A DNA stretch of 64,000 bases from Bagarius yarrelli (taxonomy: Eukaryota > Chordata > Actinopteri > Siluriformes > Sisoridae), in NCBI GenBank assembly GCA_005784505.1, contig VCAZ01000003.1:11740305-11804304 (forward strand). The letters are read 5' to 3'. Below, in pieces: positions 9,940-20,672 of this stretch. Position numbers and translations under genes: made by a program. Within the stretch, counting starts at the first letter, position 1, and each line of letters starts with the position of its first letter. The notes beneath the pieces are model-generated. The model worked only from the letters and a program-made list of their open reading frames with translations. It had not been told where the DNA came from and made no database searches.

Positions 9940-10160
9940 CGTAATTGTATAGAATGTCTTTATGTGCTGTAGCATTACAGTCTCTTCACAGGGACAAAGA
10001 GACTTAAATGTGTAGCAGCATGTCAAATGCCCCTATGCACAAATGGAGACATGTATAAATTAAAGTAAAAGAACACAAACATCCTGCACAGAGCCTGGAC
10101 ATCCACTTAACACCTATAGGATAAAACAGGAATGTTGACTGCATTTTAGATATCACTGTC
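9940..10160 (+). repeat. Fish DNA-transposon-like repeat, fragment
   Basis: TGCACGTAATTGTATAGAATG, ATGTGCTGTAGCATTACAG and CCTGCACAGAGCCTGGAC match a widespread fish repeat family also present at 13460-13960, 16180-16600 and 31955-32225. Confidence 0.55.
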
Positions 10161-10591
10161 TGAACTTACAAATGTTCTTCTTTTTGGTACAAATGTTCTT
10201 TATAGTGGTAGAAATTTATATTTTACCACTATAAAGCCTTAAGAATTATTTTACCAGTACACAATATATGTAAATATCCATATTTCAAGATCACATACAG
10301 CCATGGTACTTACTTTGAATTTGTAAAGTTGCACCTTTTTTTCATTTGATAATCAATATATTTGGGTGTGCTTTTTAAAAAATAATAATACGTTATTGTA
10401 ATATATTACAATATCTTATGTATATATAAAAAACTACTGTCAATTATGTTACCCACTCGGAAAACCCATAGATGAAAGACTAAAAGGTATATCTTCTCTC
10501 TCTAATAATAAACTCGTGTCGAGTGGATGTGTGACGCAAACTATTATTGCTGCAAAGGAATTTTCACTAAAAATGCAAATAATTTATGACA

Positions 10592-10754
10592 CTTTGCAGG
10601 TGCTCTTATTCATAGCGACTTACATGTATTTTCATTATACAACTGTGCAATCGAAGATTAGGGGCCTTGCTCAGGGGCCCAGCAGTGGCAACTTGGTGGT
10701 GAGGGGAATTGAGCTGATCTTCCATGTGATAGTCCAACACCTTAACCACTAAGG
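10592..10754 (-). mobile_element. tRNA-derived SINE, diverged
   Basis: Read on the minus strand: TAGTGGTTAAGGTGTTGGAC (tRNA-related head), GGGCCCCTGAGCAAGGCCCC, then the GTAAGTCGCTCTGGATAAG-type tail in degraded form. Same family as the fuller copy at 49618-49801. Confidence 0.8.
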
Positions 10755-11244
10755 TATATATTTACAGATCAATTTTACTTAAACAGCACTTTATACAGTA
10801 TATTTTTATTGTTTTATTAGAATGACTCCTGTACAGTATGCAGTATTGCATTTTATTATTTGTGCTTTATTAGAAACTTAATTAGTTAAGCAATGTGCAG
10901 TGTATATATGATGCAGCTGGTTGACACTATAAATAGTCACCAGGTTGTGTAACTTCGAAGAAGATGATTTATATTAAACTTGAAAAGGTGTACAGTGACA
11001 AAACCAGGCTGCAATGAACAAGACAATGCTTTTAAACCTTTACAGAATGTCACAAGAAATATTCAAAAATATTTTTATGCAGTTGCAGTCAGATCAACGG
11101 TACCCATGCACAATAAACATTTCATTTATGTCTATTTCAAAACAACTGGACAAAAAAAGTGAAAAGATGTACATGCATCCACATTTCTTGTTATCCCATA
11201 TTAAAGCATAGAAGTGTGTGTATTTGTGTTTGTGTGAATTTTAC

Positions 11245-11374
11245 CTTTTGTGTATCCTCTCCACAGTGTGCATTGATGCCTTCTTCACACACCATACCTG
11301 CTCTGGCAGCATATATGCCATTTAAACACCTGCTCTCTCTCAGTGCACCTGCACAACACTGCTCCCGAACAGCC
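11245..11374 (-). CDS. fbln2: fbln2 (fibulin-2) coding exon, second anaphylatoxin-like module
   Basis: The exon follows a (TG)13-TTAG acceptor (AG at 11376-11375) and ends CAAAAG|GTAAAA (donor at 11244). It is 130 nt: one base to complete the previous codon, then 43 codons. Translation shows VREQCCAGALRESRCLNG and MVCEEGINAHCGEDTQK, matching the second anaphylatoxin motif (CC-x(n)-C-x-x-G-x(n)-C-x(n)-CG). Entry phase 2 fits the exon at 11939 and exit phase 0 fits the exon at 7958, so the three exons form one open reading frame. The 3' splice site has no ordinary polypyrimidine tract, only the TG repeat. Confidence 0.93.
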
Positions 11375-11377
11375 CTA

Positions 11378-11378
<1 letters not shown>

Positions 11379-11404
<26 letters not shown>
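11379..11404. repeat. (CA)13 microsatellite serving as 3' splice-site tract
   Basis: On the gene strand this is (TG)13 immediately followed by TTAG|G, so the microsatellite occupies the polypyrimidine-tract position of the fbln2 exon 11374-11245. Confidence 0.93.
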
Positions 11405-11408
<4 letters not shown>

Positions 11409-11454
11409 ATGTTAGAAAACATTTATTTAAAACATTTTTAAAACACCAAGCTTT

Positions 11455-11700
11455 TCTGTGAACACCTAGGGGCTGATTACACCTGGTCACTTTATAGCTA
11501 TATAGCTTGATAGCTATCCCATCACTAAAAAAAAAGGTGTAAGCCGATCGCTTAAACCACTTCAGAAGGTGGTCTGGGTGCATTCATCTGTTTAAACCAC
11601 ATACATCAACGCTCGTCTCCTTCCTCATAGAAATACGTTATTCACATTAGCAGATTTGTTTAGTCTGACAGAGGTGAGTAAGATGTTATAAATTACTTGA
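11455..11700 (+). repeat. MITE-like fish repeat, copy 1
   Basis: Shares GGTGGTCTGGG.TGCATT, TGTTTAAACCACAT.CAT..., GCTCGTCTCCT and CTGACAGAGGTGAGT-type words with 33720-33940. Short, non-coding and present twice, so a non-autonomous DNA transposon is likely. Confidence 0.6.
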
Positions 11701-11938
11701 TATTTGAATAGTTACGTATTTCCTGGAAATGAAACCATATATTTTCTATGGCTGCAACTTGGCTACTGCATCAATGCATGGAAATATAGATACCACAAAA
11801 AACAAAAAAAGCGTCTGCTCGACCTATAAATAAAGACTGTATAATAATCCTGCACTTTGACCCAGGTTTTTTTTTACTAGTTACAAACTTCCTCTTAATG
11901 AATTATTTCAAAATAAAATTGACTGTTACTATTCTTAC

Positions 11939-12047
11939 CCACAGATTGAGTCTTCTGTTACTGGTAGATGGTTGCATTGTTGGTTTTCCAAGGCCCATTT
12001 CTTCCCAGCTTTACAGCAGGTCTTCACTATAACCAGAGCAGACAGTC
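11939..12047 (-). CDS. fbln2: fbln2 (fibulin-2) coding exon, first anaphylatoxin-like module
   Basis: Bounded by TATGAACAG|GACTG (AG at 12049-12048) and TGTGG|GTAAGA (donor at 11938). The 109-nt exon begins with two bases that complete a phase-1 codon and ends two bases into a codon. It encodes VKTCCKAGKKWALENQQC and then HLPVTEDSIC, matching the first anaphylatoxin-like motif of fibulin-2 (CC-x-x-G-x-x-W-A ... C ... C). Entry phase 1 joins the exon ending at 27115 across a 15-kb intron, and exit phase 2 joins the exon at 11374. Too short for an ORF finder; found by reading the domain. Confidence 0.94.
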
Positions 12048-12231
12048 CTGTTCATACTACAAACAGCTTATTCTATAAGACCAGACTGTAGCAAACAGTT
12101 TACAGTATAATAGAGTACAACAAACTTTAAACTTAGATGCAGGCAGTCATCTACAGAAAACTTGCCAGAAAAGAGGAAGCAAAAAGGAATTGGGTGTTGT
12201 GCTTTGTATGGTGCTTTGTATAATTAGAATA

Positions 12232-12583
12232 GGGGTGCAACGATTCTCAGTTGTGAGATTCGCACTTAGCCTGCGGATTAATTGTTAAATTAACGGATTT
12301 ATATTTTTATTTTAAAGATTGCAAAATAAAAGGCAATTTTACCGCCTGATAATGTTTATTAAGTAATTTCATAACTACACAGAGAAGTTGTGTTCACATG
12401 ACTGGGGCATGTTAATCAGTTACCGATGGCTACCGGAGAAGCAATAAAAATTAAAAAGCCTTCCACATCATTCAAGTCGCATGTATGGGAGCATTTTGGC
12501 TTCACAGGCTAAAGCGATAAACACATCTATTCGGAAATTTATGTGATCCGAACCGTAAGTTTTGTGATCCATTGCACCACTAA
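12232..12583 (+). mobile_element. Non-autonomous hAT-like transposon remnant
   Basis: Starts AGGGGTGCAACGATTC and ends GATCCATTGCACCACT. These ends are imperfect inverted copies of the GGTGCAA.GAT type common in fish hAT elements. The interior (GGGAGCATTTTGGCTTCACAG) resembles hAT BED-finger sequence without an open frame. Lies in the large fbln2 intron. Confidence 0.6.
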
Positions 12584-12664
12584 GTGCAATCTCACCGAAT
12601 AGTTACTACTGCTGATGACAGGCCAGCTTTAAGCTCCGGTGGTATTTAAAAGTCAAAGAAACTA

Positions 12665-13055
12665 TTCATTCATCCATCCATCCATCCCTCATCCATCCAT
12701 TCATTGTCTTTGCCCTCTTAGTTCTAATCAGGGTCACATGGATCTGCTAGAGCTTATTCCTGCTGTCATTGGGCAAAAGGTAGCAGCACATCCTTGACAG
12801 GTCACCAGTTTATTGCAGGGCCACATACAGACAAACGCCCACACACACACACATTCCTATGGGCAATTTAGACTCACCAATCAACCTAACATACATGTTT
12901 TTGGACTGTGGGAAGAAACCAGAGTATCCGGAGTAAACCCACACAAACATGGGGAGAACAAGTAAACTTTACACAGAAAGACGCCTGCAGAGGATACAGA
13001 CCTGGAACCTTCTTTCTGTGAGTCCACTGTGCTAACTATGCTGCCCCACCAAAGA
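12665..13055 (+). repeat. Abundant fish repeat (TTTTTGGACTGTGGGA family)
   Basis: Contains TTTTTGGACTGTGGGAAGAA, CATGGGGAGAACAAGTAAAC and GTGCTAACTATGCTGCCCC, the recognisable core of a repeat found throughout fish genomes, preceded by a CATC tetranucleotide run at 12667-12702. Confidence 0.75.
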
Positions 13056-13459
13056 CACTAAATTTTCTAGATTAAATTTTCTTGGAGCCTGTTGTCATTA
13101 AACCGGAATGAATATCCAGAAAAAGAAATAAAAATTTGCTGATGATTATATGTGTTCACATATGTTTTGAATAATTCTTCTCTCCCTATGTAAGCGACCT
13201 ATTACCTATTTTGTACATGGGTGACAAGCTGTAAAAATGTACTAAATAGGCACAGTGATGGCTTAGAAGTGTAAATTGTATGTGTAAATGTATTGTGTTG
13301 TGAAAGCTTGTAAGCATGTACTGTAAATGTGTTTCAATTATAATTAAATGAGAAAAAGAATTGTGTGGATTTTTTCTGATCTTTTCTTTCCAAAATTAGT
13401 AATTATATTATAAGTTATAAGTTAGTATTATAAGTTAGTAATGGCAAATCAACAACAAA

Positions 13460-13960
13460 ACAAAACTGTATAGCCTTTTGCCACAAAGTTGGACGCACAC
13501 AATTGTCCAAGGTTTTTTCTATATGATGTAACATTAACATTTCCGTTTACTAGAACCTGGGGGCCCAAATAATGTTCCAGCATTACAATGCCCTGTGCAC
13601 AAAACCCCTGAGCTCCATAAAGACAGTGTGTACTATAACTGGTGTGAGGAAGCTTGATTGTCTTGCACAGACCTGACTTAAACACCACTAGGCAACTTTA
13701 GAATGAACTTAAACACCAACGGCTTTAGCACCGCAGACCTTTTCACCCAACGTTAATGCCTGAACTCACTAATAGCATGGCTAAAAGAGCAACTCCCCAC
13801 AGTCACAATGTATTGGAAATTCTTTGAGAAATTGAAGGTTATTATAGGAGTAAGAGTGACAATAAATTTGAAACAGGACGTTTAATAAAGTCATATGGTT
13901 TAATGGTAAGGTGTTCCAACCATTTGGCCATTTAGTACATACACTGTAACAAATTTGAAA
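13460..13960 (+). repeat. Fish DNA-transposon-like repeat, longest copy
   Basis: Nearly full copy of the family: CCACAAAGTTGGACGCACAC, CAATTGTCCAAGG, CCCTGAGCTCCATAAAGACA, GACTTAAACACCA..., CTCCCCACAGTCACAATGTA and a right end near TTTGGCCATTTAGTACA. A minus-strand ORF across it (13688-13449) is chance. Confidence 0.7.
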
Positions 13961-14144
13961 TCTGTGTTTGAATCGGAAAGCCTAGTGATTTGGCCATGCT
14001 GGCCTGCATCTCAAGAGATCGCACAAGGGGTCAATCATGATGGATCGCTATACGCACCTGACCTTTTGGCCTCTTTATTGACCACTTGTGCTTGCATTTC
14101 TTAAATAAAGTAGTTTGCCAAATCTCACATTATTCTCACATATT

Positions 14145-14310
14145 AATTCAATTCAGTTTTATTTGTATAGCGCATTTTACAGAGGTGATTGTCACAAAGC
14201 AGCTTTACAATTGAAGAAATTATAAAACAGAATTAAACATAAATCAGTTTGTCCCTGATGAGCAAGCCGGGGCGACGGTGGCAAGGAAAAACTCCCTGAG
14301 AAAGTTACTA
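14145..14310 (-). repeat. Fish repeat with TTTATTTGTATAGCGC
   Basis: TTTTATTTGTATAGCGCATT, CACAAAGCAGCTTTACA and GGCGACGGTGGCAAGGAAAA are signature words of a common fish repeat, here reading antisense. Confidence 0.65.
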
Positions 14311-15186
14311 AAGTATTACTAAAGTATTTCTCTAGAGTATTTATTGAGATTTATCATGAAAATTCCAAGTATTACATGGACATGCATTTTCCTCAAGCCC
14401 CAAATGTTACATCAGTGAATACATCAGTATGCACAAAAATCAGTGCTGAAAAACCTGATGTAAGAGAAGAAGACTGTCAGTTGTAACATAGTAATATTTT
14501 TTACAACATATTTAATTTTAAGCACACAGTCATTTGCCAAAGAGGAGAAAGTTTTGTCTTTCTTGATTTACAATGTTGTGATAAACCATAGACTACATTC
14601 AACTTGTCTTAAAGTTTTGTGCTAAATATGTTCAATGGATAAAGACACATAAGGCTCATTACTACATGATACATTTTTCTTTCAGCAACAGATAGTTAAA
14701 AGCCAAACACGGTTTATTGTTAGCCCTATGATGTTGACTATGTAAACTGAATAATTTCACAGTATGATTTATTTTTATTATAAGAAAATGCTTTATGGAT
14801 GATTTTTTCATTAAGAGGTACTATTTTATAATTCTGACAGAAATAAAACTAGCAGTACAGTGATCATTGTACTGCTCTGTAATAGCAATTAAAATGAAAA
14901 CACTTGCAAAACTCATGCACATCCTTGCTGTGGAAGTTTAGAAATTAAGCTAACCATTGCATAATGCAGTAAAAGCCAAAATATTCTGGATAGCATTTCT
15001 GCAAATATATATTAAAATAAACTTTTATGTTAAAACTTTTTATGTTATAGTGTCCTGTTTAGTATAGGTCAGGGGTCACAAGACTCACAAGTGGGCCAGT
15101 GTTAGGTCTAACTTCCCATAACACCACAAGTTTCAGGTATACCTAGCAAGCCCTTAATTAGCCAGATCAAGTGTGTTTAATTAGGT
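14311..15186. other. fbln2 intron, nothing recognised
   Basis: AT-rich non-coding sequence with no long ORF, no splice-site pair with a fibulin-like reading and no recognised repeat. Confidence 0.5.
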
Positions 15187-15312
15187 TTTGGGAAGTGGTA
15201 GCACAGTGGTTAAGATGTTGGTCTGCCAATTGGAAGGTCAGGGATTGAGTCGCAACACCACCAAGCTACCACTGCTGGGCCCCTGATCAAAGCCCTTAAC
15301 CCCCAATTGTTT
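15187..15312 (+). mobile_element. tRNA-derived SINE, 5' half
   Basis: GGTAGCACAGTGGTTAAGAT (box A region), a degraded box B, then CCACTGCTGGGCCCCTGATC and CCCTTAACCCCCAATTG. The tail is missing. Same family as 49618-49801. Confidence 0.8.
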
Positions 15313-15319
15313 CGTTGTA

Positions 15320-15724
15320 TAAATAACTCAAATTACTCGTATATCAATTCAATTTTCCCTATTGAAATAAACTGAAATGCCATTAATCTGTTCCGGGGTT
15401 TTGTTCTTAAACAGGGTTCTGTTTTTAAATAAGAAAAATACACTTATAAATAACTAATATTTTATAAAAAAACCCAATAGAATGTACTGAAATAAAATGG
15501 CTTAAAGTATAATGTACAGCATTTACCTTGGAGATTAGACGACTCCACTTGCTAACGCACTTGCTAATGCGCATGTCTGACTAGCTATCAAGCGAGACAG
15601 CATTCTCTTCACCAATTAGCAGTTGGATGTCTAAAGCTGACTCGTAAAAAAATAGGCTAAGAGACGACTCGTATCTCAAAAAAACGTATTAGTTGGGACA
15701 GTCGTACTTCAAGGTACCACTGTA
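15320..15724 (-). repeat. Fish repeat with ACGACTCGTATCTC core
   Basis: Contains repeated 'straight ACTCGTA' words (ATTACTCGTATATCAA, GACGACTCGTATCTCAAAAA, CAGTCGTACTTCAAGGTACC) and matching outer ends (ATTACTCGTATA on the left, GTACCACTGTA on the right), as in non-autonomous DNA elements of fish. Confidence 0.5.
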
Positions 15725-16179
15725 TATGCAGATTTCACAAAAAATTTCAAGAAATACAGAGGCAGAAGCTTTTATAGACTGTTCATAGTTCAGCGACTTT
15801 TACGTTAGCTTTTTAAACACAAACCATGTTACTGTGGCAAATCTTGTGCTGTGGAAATTAGGTCAATTATTGAGATAAAGGAAGCTCATTAGATGTTTAT
15901 AGATTTACACTCTTTTGTCTAATTAATAAACTACATTGTTGAAAAAAGATGCTTCAACAACTGAAAGTCTCGTTTAAAGTCAGAGGCACCAGTCAATGGT
16001 GCTAACCTGAGGCCACAAAAACTAAAACATAACCACAGCAGTCTAAGTGGAGCTACAATAAATAAACAACAGTGTTGGATAGTTCAACCCTATATTTTTT
16101 TAACATTCTTTTCCAGTTTTCCTGTCTCGGGTCTCAATATTTCTCATATAATGACCTCCACATGTCTCTAAAGTTATTT

Positions 16180-16600
16180 TTACTAGATATTGCAGCATGG
16201 CTGTGGGGATTTGCTTATCCAGCGTCAACAGAATTGAACTAAGATCAGGTACTTGGTCTGGGGTGCATTCGATGTTTCAGTTCATCCCAAAGTGTTTAGT
16301 GGTTTTGAAGTGAGGGCTCCGTGCGGGATCCTCAAGTTATTCCACATTAACTTTTAACACACCATAGTGCCATTGTCATACTGGAACAGTATCTTTCAGT
16401 TAAGGAAAAATGTAATGCTATAACATACATCTGTATGCTGACGATGTTGTGGCAACAGTTTGGGGAAGACGCGCCTATGTAAGTGTGTGCTGGTAAGGTA
16501 TCCACAAATTTGTGCCTGTATAGTGTAGCTATATTTTTTCATGCTGCTTTTAAAAAGTTTTCTTAAATGTTTAACAGTCAATGATCATGTAGTGTTCAAA
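16180..16600 (-). repeat. Fish DNA-transposon-like repeat, reversed copy
   Basis: GCATGGCTGTGGGGATTTGC, GGGGTGCATTCGATGTTTCAG-type words and CATAGTGCCATTGTCATACT match the family also at 13460-13960 but inverted. Confidence 0.5.
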
Positions 16601-16859
16601 TCTTTCTAATGTTTCCTAATCTATGCTCTTTTCTTTCCCCCTGTTTTCTATACCACTCATCCTTTCTTGTAGTTCTGTGTAATGGAGAAAATTTGATGTT
16701 TTGATTAATTGGATGTTGAGGCATTTGTGTGCTTAAATGAGTTTTATATCCTGTTTTCCTATAAAGAATTGTTTTTTAAACCAGTGTTAAAGCTTGTACA
16801 ACTTTACAAATTTTCAACAGACCAGTTGTTCATTTATTATGGGCTTATGTAAGTTTTCT

Positions 16860-17180
16860 TGAACTGATGATGTAACAGTTTTTTTTTTAACTTAGATAAT
16901 TAAACTGAAACAACAAATGATCATTAGTTTATTAACTTATAAAACTAATCTTTTTGAGTTGAAACAAAGAATATCCTAGAGTTCACATGTTTTTAAAGCT
17001 GCAGCTGAACTTTCTAAGTTTAACTCCAAATATCTTAGAGTGTAGTAAATTTATTCAAAAATATGAGTTAAAAAAACATAAATAAATTATAATAAATTGT
17101 AAACTTAACTCAACGAGTTGAAACAAAACAGCTCTCTAAGTTTGGGTAACACAAATTTTTACATTTTTACAATGTACTTT
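16860..17180. repeat. Repeat rich in GAGTTGAAAC
   Basis: Recurring TTGAGTTGAAACAAA, CAACGAGTTGAAACAAAAC and TTAGAGTGTA words suggest a short non-autonomous element. Borders unclear. Confidence 0.4.
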
Positions 17181-18066
17181 TATCAAAGTCTTGGAAATTT
17201 CTAAGATTAGTAATGACATTAACTTTAATTCACTGTTAGTATTTTTTCATTGTAGCATTATAAATTGTATTTTTTTTCCACCAGGGAAGATGTCATGGTT
17301 TGTAATTAAAAACCTTATAATAGAGGTCAATAGTACAAAAACATTCACAAACAGTAAATCAAAGAAAAAATAAAAAATAAATCTGCAGCACAAAAACTAA
17401 CAACATAAAATTGAAAAAAGTTTGCTCTAGTGCCGATGACAAATGTCTCCTCAGTAGATTTTGGTGTGTGTCAGAAATGAAAACATCCCAGTGTTAGCTT
17501 TAACGCAAGTGCAGGTAAGAGCAGCCAATTAGGGCAAACTAACTTTCTGCAGACTCACTTGAAAGCAGAAGATGAGTTTACAGCATATTTTGTGTTTATG
17601 CTAAATCTAGCAACAGAATCTACAGTATATACAATTGGGTGTGTTGTAAACAATGCCTCTCACCTTTCATGAATGAAAAACTAATTTTTAGGACTTAGAA
17701 AGACGTCTCAATAACTGTATATTTATCAAGCTTTAATATATTGTCTCTCTTTTGTATTTATTTTTTTTAATACATTATGCAAATAAGGCTTACACACACA
17801 AACACACACAGATTTCCCTTCCGAACATCAAGCTGCATCACGACACTTTGGGAACACCCTTTTATAACCTGAAGCATATGTGTAAACCGGCGAATCGGAA
17901 AGCGTTACCTCACTGGTGATTATCTCATCGACCAGGAAGTAATGCTATATAAACATGAGCGGTAGCAAGACTCTTTTCCTTCAGCACGTGTGTAAGATAA
18001 GATATTTATCTTATTTTATCTTAAAAAAAATTTCAGAAATTAAGAAAGTATACGAACGATTTAGAG

Positions 18067-18336
18067 ATGCTGAAAAGCCTTAAAAAGACAGACAGAAGAG
18101 CAGAGCAGCGCTTTAGGCAGTTTGTGTATCCGTGCCCAAATTTTTTTCAGGCACGGACAAACACTTGTGACAGCTGTCTGGGTGAGGAGCACACACAGTT
18201 AGAGCTTGAGAGCTCTAACAGTAAACACTGCTTCCGTCTGAGTCTCTTTCAGGGATGTCAGATGAGCACCCCCAGAGTAAGGCCGATCTCCAGCTATCCT
18301 CTTCTGGGAGCTAAAGCATGCACACAGAGGTGGTAA
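18067..18336 (+). pseudogene. DIRS gag-like ORF fragment
   Basis: An 89-codon ORF with the Cys-x2-Cys-LGEEH motif at residues 37-44 and a basic N-terminus (KSLKKTDRRAEQRFR). Gag of DIRS elements packages element RNA; this one is cut short. Confidence 0.55.
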
Positions 18337-18484
18337 GAGTATGCAGAGTATGACTATAAGACAATGCCAAGAGTTGAGCAGACTTTAGCGAGCTACTTGT
18401 CTCCTAAAGTGGGATCATTGTTGGCTGTCCCAAAGCTTCCCACCAAGCCATTAAGAATAAAAACAGGGTTGGAAGAGAAAGTTT

Positions 18485-18913
18485 ATGCCACAGCAGGTTG
18501 AGCTGGGGCATGCCTGCATAGCCTGCCTGGCCGACCTGTTGAGGGCCCTGGATAAAAAAGGAGAGACTGATTTCAACATAGTTCCTACCTGCTTCGCTGC
18601 TTTCAGTTCCCGAGGGATAATGAGCGGGAGTATCCTTCCAGCACTAAGAGCTCAGTGTACTGCACAGCCTAAAAGTAAAGCGTCACCACCCTTTAGCCTC
18701 TTAAAAAAGAGGCTTCTATGGAAACACTTTGGCAAAGCGGAAGTAGATCTTTTTGCGTCGCAGGAGCGAGTAAGACAGGAAGGGCCAGCACTTCTGCTGG
18801 CAGCCCCCTTACTAAACAGGCCGGGCATGGTTATCGGACCTGGTCTTCCTCTTGGATGGTCAACCCTACGAGATCCCGCTCAGGAGGGACCTTTTAATGT
18901 GAAAATGAAGTGA
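18485..18913 (+). pseudogene. DIRS gag/RNase H fused remnant
   Basis: A 142-codon ORF. The first half (HACIACLADLLRAL) may come from gag; the second half holds WKHFGKAEVDLFAS, in which D is an RNase H catalytic position, and a terminal GPGLPLGWSTLRDP segment. The internal deletion between FASQ and ERVRQ removes the domain core. Confidence 0.55.
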
Positions 18914-18960
18914 CTGAGATCATCATGTTCCTATGATATAGAACTATTTCAGTCATAATA

Positions 18961-20039
18961 TAGGGTCATCTAGCTTGTTTTTTTGCAGACATGCCCCGTT
19001 CTCACCATCCTCGACTGTGCCACTTTATAACCAGTAAAAATGTTTAAACCTTTATTTCTTTTTTCATGTTTTAGGAATGTATCATTTAAATATTACAGCT
19101 TTAGACTCTTGGGCAAAGCTCAAGTGAAATCATAATAAACTAAATACTCATGTCGAGATGCTTTAACTGAAGTTGCTGTTGATGTAAAAAACGTGTGCAA
19201 TAACTCAGCTGAAAGTGAATTTTTAATTTAACAGCTGCATGTCTAGCAGGACTCATTATAAATCAAGATCTTTTAGTGTACATGCATTTTACATAGTAAA
19301 AAAAAGGCTTATGTGAACTATTTGGAGAAATATTCAAGAGTTGACATAAAGCATATCATCTGAAAGTCTTTTTCTTTTTCTTGCTCTGCCTCTTTTTCTT
19401 TCTTCCTGTCTTTCTTTGTTTTTTGATAGACTGCTCTACATTTATCTTCCTTGCCATTGTTTTGCATGTTTGGCAAAGATCTTTATCTAAATTAGTCTTG
19501 AAAAAAGTAATGTGATGTCTGCAATCACCCGCCTGTACTCTATTGGCATTTACAGCATTTGATAAATGACTTCCATTTTTAATTCTGCAAACTCCTAACA
19601 CAGTAAAGCAAGATTCCCAGATAGAAGTGATAGTTATCACTGCTGACCTGGTTTCCTGGTGCCACTGTTAAAGCAGCTTGAGTTTGGTCATGTGACAAAA
19701 AGGGACAGAAATTGCAAACACACAATATGGCGACTATAGTTCTAAATAAAGATTCAACAAAAGCAGGAAAGTCTTTAACATACTTGTGTAGGCAACTGGA
19801 CATCTAGATAAGCTGAAAGACTCCATTGACTTCAAGGACATGAAAAACAGTGTGATTATACAATGGTATGAATAGTTACTGGTAACTGGAAATCTTTTAA
19901 CTGGTATTGCACTATGCTGCATTTTTAAATTTGATTGGAAATTCACTAGACAGTGTTTATAAATAAGCTCTGAAAGTATTACTAAATTACAAGTACATAT
20001 TAATGCACTCGTTCTAATACAGTACTATGTCTATAGTCA
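18961..20039. other. fbln2 intron, no gene seen
   Basis: Minus ORFs at 19640-19356 (ending in a Lys/Arg-rich low-complexity tail) and 19803-19579 show no recognisable domain and no flanking splice logic with fbln2. Confidence 0.5.
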
Positions 20040-20290
20040 TAATTTGACGTGGGAAACACGGGGGGGGGCTATAAATACACAAGACAAACCAATAAGAACA
20101 AGACACATGGACAAGGGGATCAGGTGACAGGAATACATGGTAAACAAAGATTACATGACAAGGAAGAAGACAGAAAGTAAACAAAAGACATAAACAGAAA
20201 CATGACTTCAAAACATAAACGCAATATAAACATGAAACTAGAAACAAGAACATGAAACATTAACCTAACATAAATGAGAAACATAAACCT
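20040..20290 (-). repeat. GTTT-rich interspersed repeat, reversed copy
   Basis: On the minus strand it reads TTTGTTTACTTTCTGTCTTC and CCTTGTCCATGTGTCTTG, matching the family at 8420-8810 and 42390-42600. Confidence 0.5.
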
Positions 20291-20640
20291 TAAAACTACA
20301 TTTCTCAGTAGCATAGTTGTTTTCTAAATAAAATAGATTTTCACAGCAAAGCAATTTTTTGATCAAGTAGTGCAGTAGCATCCGCACAAGCTACATGCTG
20401 ATCCTGGATCAGTAATTGATGACAGTATCTATGAGCGGCTCGATTGTAATGTAAAAATATTATCAATACTGGCATAGTATTAAAATATAGATTCTCAAAT
20501 AGATATTTGCGCACTACGTCAAAAGCACAACCTCAGTACAGGTTTAAAAGAAAACATCATTATATAGCTGCAGCCATAACTGAAATAAATAGAAGCAAAT
20601 CTGGAGTTTTTTTACTCCAAATAACAATGATAAAGCTTGC

Positions 20641-20672
20641 GACATTTGTGAAAAAAAAAAAAAAAAAAAAAT
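20641..20672. repeat. Poly(A) run
   Basis: An A-rich run of about 22 uninterrupted A residues. Confidence 0.9.

Larger units (their letters stand above)
17820..18960 (+). mobile_element. DIRS-type retrotransposon remnant
   Basis: The ORF at 18067-18336 shows PCPNFFQARTNTCDSCLGEEH, a cysteine-rich segment like the gag start of fish DIRS1 elements (C-x-x-C-LG-x-x-H). The ORF at 18485-18913 ends with KAEVDLFAS, the DIRS RNase H block, fused after an internal deletion to ERVRQEGPALLLAAPL. Upstream 17860-17990 has a GC-richer leader with CTATATAAAC (17946). Most of the reverse transcriptase and all of the tyrosine recombinase are missing, so the copy is dead. It lies in the 15-kb fbln2 intron in antisense orientation to the gene. 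Confidence 0.7.

Noticed and set aside
19356..19640. Minus ORF with several cysteines in the fbln2 intron, considered as a fibulin exon
   Set aside because: Cysteine spacing does not fit anaphylatoxin or EGF modules and the flanking bases lack usable splice sites; the three true anaphylatoxin exons were found elsewhere.
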